Shown in pieces: positions 1 through 10,979 of a stretch of DNA of 64,000 nucleotides; within the stretch, counting starts at the first letter, position 1, and each line of letters begins with the position of its first letter. Source of the stretch: Diplosphaera chodatii (taxonomy: Eukaryota; Chlorophyta; Trebouxiophyceae; Prasiolales; Stichococcaceae); assembly GCA_032358165.1 (NCBI GenBank), contig JAALGY010000018.1:248001-312000 (forward strand), written 5' to 3'. The translations under genes and the position numbers were made by a program. Under the pieces are notes generated by a model that saw nothing but the letters and a program-made list of their open reading frames with translations, was not told the DNA's origin and did not search any database.

Positions 1-2495
1 CAGTGTCAGGTGCTCTCTTCATGTTCAACAACCAGCTCAGCTGAGCATGAAGGCATTGCTGAGGTTTACCACAGTGTGCGCAGCGGGCGCAGCATGTGTG
101 CACTCATGTTGAGCATTTTGTTCATTGGCTGCATACTGATTAGCACACAGAGTGACGGGGTCGACAACCGTGGAACCCGCCCACCTGCAATCTTAAGACT
201 AGGAAGGCTGCCCAGCGCTGACAGTTGCTCCAGGTGCTCAGTGCTGGAGGCTGACGGGGTACAGCAACCGAAGATGCCGCAGCCCTGCCAGCCGCGTGAT
301 TGCCCTGACGCCATCCACCAGACCCTCCCCGAATGCCAAGCTCGTCAGTGAGCCCTGTCAGTGCCGCGAGGTGCTCCAGGTCTGTGTCCGGAGTCTGAAT
401 GAAGGTGGCTGCAGTGATGACAGGGCATAACATTGAGACATGCCCATCCGACACCGCGGTTTCATCATGCAAGTGCACGCACACTGTCGGTCAGCACGCG
501 GACCAACATGCCGGTGGCTTCATGCAAATTAGAGGGCTGCTCATCGAATGTACGCTGCTGGTACGCACCTGACCCGGCGGGCGCTTGCATGCCGCTGGCG
601 TCCAGCACTCTGAGAGTCCTGGCCGCGGGTCTCAGCGCTCCCAGCAGCCTGCTGCTGTACTGAGCAGCTTGCAGCAACACGTCCTCCGCCACGACCACAG
701 CTCGCAGCCAGCTGCGCCAGGTCCCAGAGCAGCTGCATGTCTCACACACTGATGGTGTTGTACGCCAACGCATGCTTCCCTGTGCCTGCTTCTTACGGAC
801 CGGCAGAACGGGGCCGCCTGCGGTTCAACGTGTTCGGCAATGCAGCAAGGTGACAAGGACAGGCTGGGAGCTTCTGTGTCTCCCGCAAGGACCCGGTACA
901 ACGTGGTTCTCCCCCTATCAAACTCCCTCAAACCCTTCCCCCTGTCCACAGACCCACACCCACACTGACCCACACTGCTGGGCCAAGGTTGGTGTCAGTG
1001 CAACACTCAGGGATTCGTAGGGTATCTGTGTACAGCAGCTTGCATGTGCTACGAGCCAAGCAGGCCACGCACCCGTCTTCTGGCTGCGGATCCCATGGCG
1101 TCACGGCAGCAGCCTCACCCTGCAGCTGGTTCTGGCGCTGGTGTAGGCTGCCTGCAGCACTCACAATTGCCTTGCCACTGGGTGCTGCTGCACCGTGGTG
1201 CACAGATCAGGCTCTGAGATACTGTTTCGATTGGGTATGCGCAGTAGCAAAGGCATACCCGCTAGGTGCTTGCTGCTGATGACCGCCAGCCACTGGCGCG
1301 CCTGTAGGAGGCCACAGCTGCCGCTGGGCCCGCCGCGGGAGCTTTGTGCCCACCGCCGGCTTGCTGCACAGAGTGAGCAAAGTGCATCAGAGATCACCAC
1401 AGCAGCTGGATGGCAGAGCCTGCTGTGCAGGGTCGACAATTGTTGCGGTGGTGCCAGATGTGCCAGGACAGCTGCATCAGATCTGTTCATTTACCTTGGG
1501 ACTTGTTGCTTTGTGGCGCGGGGGTTGGGACTTACAGCCCCAGCCATGCCTCCGGCTCCAGCCCCTGCTCGGATGTTGAAAACTTGCGAACACTCGCTCA
1601 TGGCCATTCGATCTGCATGTCGGTCCCTCCGCAAGATGGCAGCCCTACCTGGCTTCTCAGGCGAACGCAGGTGCTTCTTGTGCGTAGCATCCAGCCCGCT
1701 GCTGCCGCCGCCCATTGTCGCACTGCGCGCGTCCAGCGTTCACGGCAGTGAGCTCGAGCACATGAGCTATGGGCAGCAAGCTGCCAGTCATGCACGGCGG
1801 AGCATCACCATGAGATGGCAGCTGTGTGAGAAGTCGGTAGCACCAGTCATTGGACCAACGCGGCTGAGGCTGCTGACGATGCACACCTGGCTGGAGGCCC
1901 GTCCACATCATCATCATCGTCGTTCAAGGTCAGTCCGATCATGGCGCGCGCTGCACCAAGCAGATCAACCGCCTCAGGCAGCACCATGAGTGAAGGAGGA
2001 CGCTGTCAGCGCTCCCCACAGACCGCATGACAGGCACCATCAACACGCCTGTTCCAGCTTGCCAACTCACCGCCGTCGGCCAAAGCACTGGCTGCTCCCA
2101 CTTCATGAACGCCACCAGCGTAGAAGCCACCGGCAGCAACCCGCTGCAGGGGGACACCACCCACAAGTGATACCTTATGCACACAGATCTGTCGTTACTG
2201 ATGAGCCATGGCCGTGGCGGGCAAGACACATAGGGGCAGCAGGGGCAGCTGCTTTCATGGCATGCACTCACCTAGGCAGATGCAGCTGCCGCTCCGCATC
2301 TTCCCCCGGATCTGCTTTTCGCAGCCCCTCCATCACCGCCTCCTCCGCTTCTGCCCCTGCCGCTGGGCCTGCATCCTCCTGCCACTCTTCCGGTACGTCG
2401 GCTTCCGTCTGGTGCCCCGCAGCGGCCTCTGCTGCAACCTCAGCCTCGTCATCCGCCACTCGGCTTGGCGCCGTGCTTAAAGTCCGCTGCGCCAC
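1..2495 (-). CDS. Unidentified gene fragments, possibly a leucine-rich-repeat protein (partial at left edge)
   Basis: I do not recognise this gene. On the minus strand several exon-like stretches read as protein and end in good splice sites. About 2268-2495 is strongly acidic (Glu/Asp/Ala-rich) and ends at a GTGAGT donor. About 1880-1945 holds a run of five Asp. About 1652-1722 has a Gly/Ser stretch then Lys/His residues and joins the previous one in phase. About 1205-1370 is Pro/Gln-rich. About 540-700 contains the helical run AARTLRVLDASGMQAP. About 313-410 contains LEHLAALTGLTDELGI, and about 195-255 contains LEQLSALGSLPSLKIA. The Leu spacing of the last segments is the only hint of a leucine-rich repeat. 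The 3' end lies beyond base 1 and I found no start. Part of this could be non-coding. Confidence 0.28.
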
Positions 2496-3765
2496 CCTGT
2501 GTCAGCAGATACCACCCCTCAGTAGGGGCCACCCTGCCTAATCAGTGCAGGTATGTGAAGACCGGACAGATCAGGACCTGCAAAACTGCCAGGAGAAGGC
2601 CATTTCTGCAGGTTTCGCAGCTGGCATGGACGGCAATGCTGGTGTGAATCCCGACTGAGTACTGATGCCCTGGCAGGTTGCTGCACCAGCTGGCATGGCA
2701 TCAACAGCAGGTACAGGCTGGCATAGGACAAGCACGCACCTTGTACTGCGCTTTTGGCGGCCGCGGCTGCGTCAACAATATGCCACAGTGCTGCCGCAAC
2801 ACGGCACCGCGGCCGGGTGCGGGCGCGCCAACCATGGGCAAGCCGGGCAAGACGCTGAGCTGCCAACCGCCACCTGCAGCGTGGCAGGGTGCGTGAGTTG
2901 CCAGCACGCAGGACGCTCATACACGATGATTTACATATATCAGCATAAGCGCACAGCAGAGCTGTCACGTGCCGCGCTGCACTGATGATCAGCCTGATCT
3001 CAGAGCAGGTGCCGACGCACCATGCCCTGCAGCATCAAAGTGCACTGCAGCAGATCCTACACATTGATGCGAGCCGCGAGGTGTGGTGTTGGTCAGCGTT
3101 GGTAGCTGAGAAGCAGCGAAACTGCCCAGTGGGGACAGCTCATGCCGCACAATGCCTGCCGGTCGCCTCGCGGTTGGCTGCGGGTCTCTACCACGGCAGC
3201 GCCATGATCTTCCTGCAGTGATGGACTTACGGCCTGTAAGCGTGGCGACCGCATCATGAGAGACATACAAGTGGCAAAACCGCCCTGCTGTGCCAATCAT
3301 GTTTGCATCAGGATGGCAGCACCGACGCCGGGCGCGAATGAAGACGCGCGCAATGAACCCAGGCCGTATATGGTGTGCAAGAACCTGTTCTCGGTTTCAG
3401 ACTGCTGCACAATGCCTGCGTCTGGTTGCAGGGGTGATTTGGCTGTCCTCACAGGCACAACGGTCACCTGTTGCCGACCCCTGTCCGCTGCCCGGGGCTG
3501 CGACGCAGGCATGCTTGCAAGCAGGCTCGTTGGCCCGAGGCTGGCGCAGGCGGCCTCGCTGCCCGCACCTCTATCATGCTGACCAGCACAATGGACCATC
3601 CATGGATCTGATGCTGTCATTTGGCCGTCCCAATGCTCACAGCCGCAAGCCCATGGCAACTGCGCACTGCCAAGCTGACGCACGGAGGACTGCAATTAGG
3701 CTTCAAGGCTTGTGCAGATGTGCAGATACAGTAGCAGATTGGTGGTGATGTGCAACAACATGACA
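2496..3765. other. Stretch without an assignable gene
   Basis: Exon-like open stretches occur on the minus strand, for example about 2740-2890, which ends at a plausible AAG|GTGCGT donor. They may be 5' exons of the unidentified gene to the left. Nothing in them matches a family I know. The plus-strand open frames here show no convincing splice-linked continuation. Confidence 0.3.
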
Positions 3766-3774
3766 GCCCAGTCA

Positions 3775-4055
3775 GCGGGGCTCCTATATCAGGTCAAGAT
3801 GGGGGGTCGATCTAACAAACGAAGGACTACGTAAGCCCTAAACCCTGACCCCTAAACAAAGCGTTTGAGCGTTTTTAGCCCGCTGAGACACTAGCGCGAC
3901 GTGCCACGCAATTCAGCATGGCCGTTTTAGTTGGAACAGCGCGGTAAACCGTGTGGAATGGGCGGCATATGGTGCGGCGCCTCGCGGCGCGTTTCTTAAC
4001 GCCGGAACTATTATACAGTTATCGACCCCCCATCTTGACCTGATTTAGCTGCTGC
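3775..4055. mobile_element. 281-bp non-autonomous DNA transposon (MULE-like MITE)
   Basis: A perfect 24-bp inverted repeat occupies 3788-3811 and 4021-4044; the left arm begins ATCAGGTCAAGATGG. Outside it the arms stay partly complementary to the element ends at 3775 and 4055, and both ends begin GC. The whole is flanked by an exact 9-bp direct repeat, GCCCAGTCA, at 3766-3774 and 4056-4064. A 9-bp target duplication is the known signature of Mutator-like elements. The interior has no coding capacity and carries telomere-like CCCTAAACCC near 3838. It lies 3' of the RecQ-like remnant. Confidence 0.85.
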
Positions 4056-4343
4056 GCCCAGTCAACAGGTGCAGGCGTGCAGCTTGACCGATCACTGACA
4101 GGAGACCCTTGGCACCATGCCCTTTAATTGTGATACGAATGCTTTATCATCAACATGGTATGAGTATAGTGTCGTTGCCATACTGTTGGCTGACATATTC
4201 GGCAATGCTGCAGGCACATCAGAGCATGAAGTCCATGCACCCATGGGCTCAACCTCACCATAAAGCCTGATATGTAGTCACTGCCCATGCACCACCGCTA
4301 GCTCTTGCCAGAGCCCTGCTGCGCCAGCCCCTCCAGCAACGAC

Positions 4344-5660
4344 TCAGCCGTCATACCGCAGGCCGGGGGCCAGATACACGTGCGCTATCCCGCAGTGCGG
4401 CACACAAGCATAATCCAGCTGCAATATGCCGCTGCGCAGCATTGACAACGCTGTGCTGTCCTTGTCCCGCTGGCTGAGCTCGCGCCAGGCGGCCGGCTCG
4501 GTGGCGGCGCTGAGTTCCTGCCACGTCGCCCGGCTGTCAATGCTTGCGCTGCTCAATGTCATGAGGGCCTGCCGGAGCGCGGCGTCACGGTCAGGCGGCA
4601 CGGAGTTGTCACTGACTGCCACGCTGCCGCTGCAGACATCGCAGCACGTGCTGCTGGTGGCGGCGTCTTGGCTGGCAGCTGCAGCAGGGGCAGCCCTAGC
4701 AGCTGCGTCAGCGTCAGCAGACACATCAAACTGCCTCTGCAGATGAGCACTGCGGCAGCCGTCGGGCTGCGCTGCGAATACCTGCATTTCCAGGATGCGG
4801 CGCTCCATAAGAGGCTGTGGTAGCGACAACTGCGCTGCCCAGCTGAGGCTGTCTGCCAGGTCGTACACCGCAAAGCACTGAGCAAGCTCCCCATCGCGCC
4901 CTGTGATAGAAGCATCGCAAGGTTGACACACAGTCATCCACACCTGACAACAGCAGCACAAGAGGCATAACAGTGACAGGCGGCGATGAAGAGGCACTCA
5001 CCTCCTCGGCCGACCTCCCGGACATAATCAGTGATAGTGGGCGGCAGTCCGCAGTGGACGACAAACCGCACGTCGGAGACATCGACGTCAACTGCCAGGC
5101 TGCTGGTTGCGACCTGGAGGACGCGACCTGCGCAGCGACATGCAACGAGGTAAGCGTCGGATATTTGGTTTGATTCTGCAAGACAGCAACAAATTGGCAC
5201 GACCGGACAAGGGCCTTGCCTGACTGTCACATGATCAGCCATCACCTGCCTGCCAGTCCAACATGACCTTGGCTCTGTCGGCAGCAGTCATGCCAGAGTG
5301 GTAGGGGGCAGCCTTGACGCCGTGTCCGCATAGCGCTGTTGCTGCCTCCTCAGCGGCCTTCCTTGTCGTCGCAAACACAAGGCCTCGGCTGGACTGCAGG
5401 CCCCGCTGCTCCACCCAGGCACGCACTCTGCTCGGCCGACCAGCTGGCGGGCAGTGCTCAAACTGCGGTGTCAAACAGGCGTGGCGTGCACACTCATGTC
5501 TCTGTAGCTGTGTTGAATTGATGCTGCACGGTCATTGCTACAGGGCCGCCGCACCTCATACATACAGCAAATTCTGCCGGTGGGTGGGTGCCGTGATCAA
5601 CAGGGGCGCGACCATCCGCAGCCTGTCTGTGAGGTCCAACTGTGGAGCTGTAGCCGCTTC
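4344..5660 (-). pseudogene. RecQ-like helicase, C-terminal half only
   Basis: Exons at about 5556-5660, 5246-5462, 5002-5127 and 4344-4900 join in phase and end at a TGA (4344-4346). The encoded segment covers helicase lobe 2: a weak NLLY element, then RGLVFATTRKAAEE (motif IV), PYHSGMTAADR, VATSSLAVDVDVSDVRFVVH (motif V, diverged from the usual GMGID form) and REVGRGGRDGE (motif VI). A RecQ-type zinc module follows, with CRSAHLQRQFD and a CCDVC cluster. RecQ enzymes unwind DNA with ATP in repair and recombination. I could not find lobe 1 (Walker A GKS, DEAH box) on either strand between 5.6 and 8.3 kb. It is either a 5'-truncated remnant or a gene whose first half is too diverged or distant to see. 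Repeats surround it. Confidence 0.55.
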
Positions 5661-6963
5661 AGTACTGCTTTCCTGCACCAAGCTGCACAAAGACGCTGGC
5701 GATGGGGCACGGTTTCGGAGACTGCGGTATGCAGCTGCTGCCAGCCCGCCCTCTACGCTCTTCTGCATATCTGGTGCCGCTCCGTCAGGGCAGCAAGGGC
5801 GGTGGTGTCATCGCACGCGGCCACGCAGGATTGACAGCAGCAGCCACAGTAGGCTGGACACTCGGCAGCGCTGCCACATCACTCGTCGCGTCGCAGCATC
5901 ACAACGATCGCACAGCGGCATGTGACCTGCTGGCTGCAGCAACCGTCGAGCTGTGGCTCCTCGAGACGAGCAAGCTGAAACTGCTTGCATGGTGCACTGG
6001 CTGCCCTTGGGCTGCGCACGGCTACTTTGTAACCACGCTGACATTGTCCAGCTAGGAGGAAGGACCGATGATCGCTGAACAGCTCCGGCGTATGAGAGGC
6101 TATGATGCCCATCTGGGCGGCCTGCACCTGGAGAACGCCCTTGCACGCCGCTGCTACGCAAGCCGGCTCCTGATGATTGCCTGCTGTCAAACTGTCTTAG
6201 TGATTAATGGGTCGCACGCGGCGGGTCCGTTTCAGCGCTTAACGAGTTGCTGTGTTTGCCACAGGCTGGCTCTGCTGCTAAACGCTGTTCTGCACCCCCC
6301 GGATGGCGGGATGGGACCATGGGAAGTTGGGAACTGGGCGACACGCAGGAAGCAGGAAGTGTGGCGGGAAGTGGTCAAGTGGATGGAGGCAGCCCAAAGG
6401 TGCAGTGTACAATCACAACGGACCTGCTGTGGTGTGACAAGCCTCACGTTGAGCTCGGCGCACACAGTCAGCACTCCCTTAGCGCAGGTACACCCAGCCA
6501 CACGTGGTCTTCTGCTGGATGAGCAGTGATAACGAGGGGCAAATCACACCCCAGCGCTTCAAGTGTGGTGTACCCGTAGTGCCAAGCATCTTTCGCGCAC
6601 CCACTTGAATTGCAGTTGTGTGGGGCCTTCGCGCACAATCGCCCAGGCAGAGTGGGAATTCCCAGTGGGCTTTGCGCAGCAAAGCTCCAACTTTCCAGTG
6701 GCATTGCGCAGCAACACATATATGACTGCGATGCATATATTCAGGCCTTCCGCTGCAATAACATAGTCGTCCCTGATCAAGTTCAGCAGGGTTCACACAA
6801 CGATGATCCGCCAATCTTGGCAACGTGTCCAGCTGAATTTGGGCGAAATCTCCGCCTGACTGCGCCTAATTTGAATTGGGGAATGAAACCCACCACTCGC
6901 GCACCCTGAGATGAATTGATAATCCAGCCGACTCGACGTCACCCCGTCAACCCTTTAGGGCTT
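5661..6963. other. Gene-poor stretch
   Basis: No convincing exon. Minus-strand open stretches around 5.7-6.2 kb lack helicase motifs I and II. Near 6660-6720 a short direct repeat occurs (CCAGTGGGCTTTGCGCAGCAA, then a close copy about 37 bp on). The sequence is otherwise unremarkable. Confidence 0.5.
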
Positions 6964-7378
6964 GCACGACGCCCGTTACTGACCTTTCCACCTTAAGCAG
7001 GGTTTAACGGGACCAACATTTGTCGTTGCGCACTGTTTCAGGGCCGGCAAAACGCGCTAATACGCTTTAATGCGTCGTTGTTATCATATATGCGGCCTTG
7101 ACGTGCTATATGAACGTGCGCGCTGGGCCAAAGCGCATTATGTGCACACGCTGCCTAAACCCTAAACCCTAAGGCCATGAACGCATCATTTCGCGCTACG
7201 CGCAATTTCACCCGTCGCTTTCCACATTACATTTGCGCAACGTCTTCCTGGACATCAACTTGGTCAGTAACGCTGCTGCTTGTGTGCGTAGCAGTCCTCA
7301 TGGGCATATTCACGGCGTCCGGTGGTAGCATCCGTTAAACCCTGTTTAAGGTGGAAAGGACAGTAACGGGGCAAAAGC
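6964..7378. mobile_element. 415-bp non-autonomous DNA transposon (MULE-like MITE)
   Basis: Near-perfect 39-bp inverted repeats lie at 6972-7010 and 7332-7370. The left arm begins CCCGTTACTGACCTTTCCAC and about three positions differ. The element is flanked by a 9-bp direct repeat, TTAGGGCTT, at 6955-6963 and 7379-7387. The terminal repeats are unrelated to those of the element at 3775, but the duplication length is the same, pointing to the same transposase class. The interior is non-coding and holds CCTAAACCCTAAACCCTAA at 7154-7172, 2.7 units of plant-type telomere repeat. The target site itself is telomere-like. Confidence 0.82.
7154..7172. repeat. Interstitial telomere repeat (CCCTAAA)n
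   Basis: Nineteen bases of the CCCTAAA register inside the 6964-7378 element. Single CCCTAAA-like units recur near 3838, 7471, 37480, 43333 and 55672. This is the Arabidopsis-type telomere repeat that Chlorella also uses, unlike the longer TTTTAGGG unit of Chlamydomonas. Confidence 0.7.
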
Positions 7379-7441
7379 TTAGGGCTTTGTTTGGTACGCG
7401 CAGCCGTCCTCACAAATTTGATGCCCATTGGGGGTCAGAAT

Positions 7442-7445
7442 AAAA
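7442..7445 (-). terminator. Pol III terminator of tRNA-Gly
   Basis: A run of four T on the minus strand, 32 bases after the tRNA 3' end. It is the first T4 after the gene and so the probable RNA polymerase III stop. Confidence 0.55.
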
Positions 7446-7476
7446 GTATAGGACGTATCAAGGCCTCACTAAACCC

Positions 7477-7547
7477 TGCGATCACCGGGAATCGAACCCG
7501 GGGCCTCACCGTGGGAGGGTGAGATTTTACCACTAAACCATAATCGC
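7477..7547 (-). tRNA. trnG-CCC: tRNA-Gly (anticodon CCC)
   Basis: The minus strand folds as a complete 71-nt cloverleaf. The 7-bp acceptor stem pairs GCGATTA (7541-7547) with TGATCGC (7478-7484), with one T-G wobble and A as discriminator at 7477. The D arm contains GTTTAGTGGTA, typical of eukaryotic tRNA-Gly and serving as the A box. The anticodon stem TCACC/GGTGA closes the loop CTCCCAC, giving anticodon CCC for GGG codons. The T arm contains GGTTCGAATCC, the B box. There is no intron and no encoded CCA, as expected for a nuclear gene. Confidence 0.95.
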
Positions 7548-7582
7548 CGAAATCGGGCGGCAGCTGCCCTGAAGCTGCCCAC

Positions 7583-7613
7583 CCGCGGCTGTGGAGAAGG
7601 TCCACAGCCGCGG
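7583..7613. repeat. Perfect 12-bp hairpin upstream of tRNA-Gly
   Basis: CCGCGGCTGTGG (7583-7594), a 7-base loop AGAAGGT, then its exact complement (7602-7613). It sits 36 bases upstream of the tRNA 5' end in the tRNA's own orientation. It is GC-rich and contains a SacII palindrome core. Role unknown; it may be a structured 5' leader, a pol III spacing element or unrelated. Confidence 0.8.
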
Positions 7614-8313
7614 ATGTTACCACACGCCGTGGACTGCTGCTATGTGATCCTGGCAGACCACCTTCACAAATAGCAGCGGTGTTAGGGTTTAAGGGCCCCA
7701 GCAGCGGCAGCGCAGTCACTTGCCACCTTGACTGCGCCGCCCACCCTCCTAGGAGGTTTCCCCGCACATTCTAGCCATGCTAGCCCCCACAGCCTTGCGG
7801 CTCGCTGGGTGAGTCCCTGTCATCGCTGGATGTTTCATCAGGCATACGGTATTGCTCATTGGCGGTGATATTGCTAGACATCTGCGGTACTTTGCCTGTG
7901 TGCCCGCCCGGGTTCCTCTCGCCGGGCTGAGCCCGCCGCCTGCTTCATGCACGGCGGCTGCACTCATTTGAGCCTTGATGGTTCTGAGTTGTTTCCCCGT
8001 CTGCCTTCGGGTGCATCCAGGGTGCGGCCTTTGTGCCAAACCCTGGTGCTCCACAGTTCTTGGACACCAGCATTGATTGTTGTGTGACCAGTGGAATATA
8101 TGGGATGTAATCGCCTTCATCCGGTCATGTCAATGTCAACAGCACGCTGATGTCACGCATTACCGTACACCGCAAGCACTGTGCAAATGCGTAGCAGGAC
8201 CACCCATTGGCATAGTGTTACAGGTCTATCATTTCACCACAGCCGCTCTTGTGTCTATCGGGGATTTGCAGCCTGCACCTGGCCAGCACCTGGTTTGCTG
8301 GCTAATGCCTGTG
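7614..8313. other. Intergenic, with TAM41 3' untranslated region
   Basis: No coding exon seen. On the minus strand TGTAA at 8218-8222, about 95 bases past the TAM41 stop, is a good candidate green-algal poly(A) signal. GTTAGGGTTTAAGGGCC near 7680 is another telomere-like word. Confidence 0.5.
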
Positions 8314-10312
8314 TCAGTGCCGGCTGCGCCAGAACTTGGCTACTTTCGCTGCGCCATACTGAGCTGACCTCCAGGCGCCAGCAGCAAACAGTCCAGCCAC
8401 AGCTTGCCGCCTACATCATGAATCAGATGGGTTTCATGTGAACAGCCTCAACATTGACGGGGGAGACGGCTTCAGGCGCGCTGGCATGTCCAGCATGGAG
8501 CAGCATGCACTGCTGTTCCAACCTCTTCTTGCTGCTGTTCTGCCCATGCATCTCTCGAACCCAAGAAGCAGACTGAGACTTGAGCAACCAACAGCATCAC
8601 CTGCTGGACGCACGCACGATCTGCCCGATAGCTTGGCGCAGCTTCTGCTGGTGCTGGCCGCCCGCGGCCAGCGCTGCTGCTACCTGCCGTCTGTGTCGCA
8701 CGCCGACTAGTGAGTGTCCACTCGCGGGCGGCTGTGGCAGCATGCGGCTGAGGACACCCTGCAGTAGTAACCAGCAGTACGCTGAGCATTCCTGATGACA
8801 ACATAATGAGCTGGTGCACGATGCACTCATCATGACGGAGGAGCTGAGGTGTGTTGCTGGGTTCCTGAATTCTGATTGCACCGTACCATGGGCAGCTGCA
8901 GGAGCAATGCTGTTCGTGAAGCCTCGCAGTCGCTCTGCTGCCAGGACTGCGACTGCTGTGGCGCCAGGCCGGCTGCTGCTGCCACAGGGCCGCCTGCAAA
9001 GTGCTGCGCGTACAGTCGCTCCAGGGCATCCCGGCTGCCTTGCACAATGTTACGCACCTGAGGCAGTGCACATCACAGCTCAGCGTTTCAGCAATGCCAA
9101 CATGTGCGCTGTGCAATCCGCTGATCAGCTGACCAAGGACAGCCTGCAGATGCCACGGCTGCTAGGGTGATGTATGATGCTAGGGTTGTGTACACCCTGA
9201 TGGCAGCTGCGTTCTCAAGATGCAGTGCACAGCAAACCTGGTGTGGTGTGATGATAAAAGGAGCGCAGAGCAGAGACTGTGGGAGGCGAGAAATGCAGTT
9301 CCCTGACCTTATTGCTGTCTTCTGCGAATGTCATGCGGATGTCTGCTGTGTATGACAGCCCAGTCACTGTTTCAAGCAGCTGCTGCGTGGTGAAGTGCGG
9401 CGGCAGCAGCAGCAGCGCAGCGGCAAATGCTGCATCGAGGTTGGCGGCAATGCCGGCATCGACTGCTGAGTCCCTCCTGTGTACAACATCGACAGCTCCG
9501 TGGGTACATCGCCCATCGAGCAAGCTGTGCACACCGCAGACGTGCATGTGGCAACGCTGCCAAGCATGGTATGCCGAGGTCAGACCTGACGTGCAGCACC
9601 GGCTTTTGCAGGCGGCCCGCGATGTACAGCTGGTGCCAGTGGCGCAGGTCGGTGCACAGCGCCTCGGTCGCGACCACTCCGTACTTGAGCAGCTGCAGCA
9701 CCGGCACAGCTGTGAGCTGCGCATGCACTGCTGCGCAGATCATATGCTCCGATGCCATGGCTCTTCGCAGCCGCCAGGATGTCCTGTCTCTCACCCTGTC
9801 CCGCCAGGGCACCATGGCGTTGAAGTGCACTCCGGCGCCGACCCTGTCTGCCACACCTGAGCAGCAGCATGACCGTGCCAGTTGCTCCATGCTTTTCTTC
9901 TGGCAAGGCCGCTCATGCACTAGAGGCACGTGGATTCAGGTTGGGATCAAACATTGGGACGCTGACCAGTCACGGCGCTGCGCCCGAATGTGGCCAGGCA
10001 GGAGTAGTGCGCGCGGTTCATCCCGATATTCTGCAAGCATGCATCCTGACATGTATACACTCAGAGTGTGACCACCCATCACAGTGCGCCTCCAGACCCG
10101 TTTGCTTACGTCAGGACGACATTGGAGGCGCTGGTCACCTGCTCATGCCATCCCCGGGGATCCCGCACTGCAAAGATGAAGTCCAGCATCGGCTGCCTCG
10201 CGTTCTGGGCAGACCCCGCTGCGCTGTGCTGCTTGAAGATGCCTGATCCGTAGCCGAAGGCCGCCTGGACGGACGGAAAGTCCTGGAGCAGGTGGTCAAA
10301 TGCTGTGCTCAT
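8314..10312 (-). CDS. TAM41: TAM41: mitochondrial CDP-diacylglycerol synthase
   Basis: TAM41/Mmp37 makes CDP-diacylglycerol from phosphatidate and CTP on the matrix face of the inner mitochondrial membrane, feeding cardiolipin synthesis. Eight exons join without a frame break: 10139-10312, 9967-10030, 9795-9856, 9586-9692, 9308-9476, 8887-9057, 8601-8683 and 8314-8410. They give 308 residues, close to the 316 of the human protein. Recognisable blocks in order are AFGYGSGIFKQ (about residue 20), MLDFIFAVRDPRGWHEQ, MNRAHYSCLATFG, VGAGVHFNAMVPW, LLKYGVVATEALCTDLRHW then LYIAGRLQKP, AAALLLLPPHFTTQQLLETV, GLSYTADIRM, VRNIVQGS, LRQAIGQIVRASSRRQAVAG and the basic tail AKVAKFWRSRH. The start at 10312 matches the short N terminus of homologues. 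An in-frame upstream start at 10393 would add 27 residues. A targeting peptide is not obvious. Confidence 0.93.
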
Positions 10313-10979
10313 GCCGCAGGCAGCCTCAGCTGTTGGTGTTGTCTGGTGCGTGTGATTGCAGGCAGCGATCGATCGGGTTGCAGCTGTTTGCAAACGCTAT
10401 CAATGGTGTGCGTCAGAAACACGCAAGCGCAAGCACACAGCGCAACGGATGCAGGTGCAATCTGAGCTGTCTGACAGGGTGACAGTGAGTCAGCATCGGG
10501 CGGCGGCAGGATGCAGTTGCACTGTCCTGTTGACATGTCTGAATATCTGGTGATCTGGTGATCATCAGCACCATAACGATCTACCTACCGATGACCTTGA
10601 TGCCACTTGTTCGCCAATGTGTGCCACAAGCGCATGACAACAAACCACTTTTGTTTTGCTGTGCTGACCAAACATCTCTCTAAACCGGTTGCAAAGTGCG
10701 CCGCTGGCAGTAACATCAGCGACCACCACTGATCGGCTCGACTGTCAAACGGTCGTTGCCATGATCCATTTGGTGCCAGGAGCCAAATCAGGTCTGTAAC
10801 ATAGAAATGCTGCGATGCAGGTCACGACTTTGGTCCGCGCCTGATCAGCAGCTTTGGTAGACCACGGATTCCAAAGCCCATTGTACTCAATCTACTGACT
10901 GCTTCCACCTTTCAGTGCCGTCACGAAATGGCTTCGTCCCTTTCACGGCTGCGGCGCATCACTCCGGGCCCATGCCGAC
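10313..10979. other. Intergenic between TAM41 and the first PC-esterase gene
   Basis: Holds the TAM41 upstream region and the 3' end of the next gene. I see no exon, RNA gene or element. TGATCTGG occurs twice in tandem near 10550. Confidence 0.4.

Noticed and set aside
1195..1989. 264-codon plus-strand open frame
   Set aside because: Long only because stops are rare in GC-rich sequence. It has no family resemblance, no splice-linked neighbours, and overlaps better minus-strand exon candidates.
3766..7387. The two MITEs as ends of one larger transposon
   Set aside because: Each has its own pair of inverted repeats and its own target duplication; the repeats of the two do not match each other.
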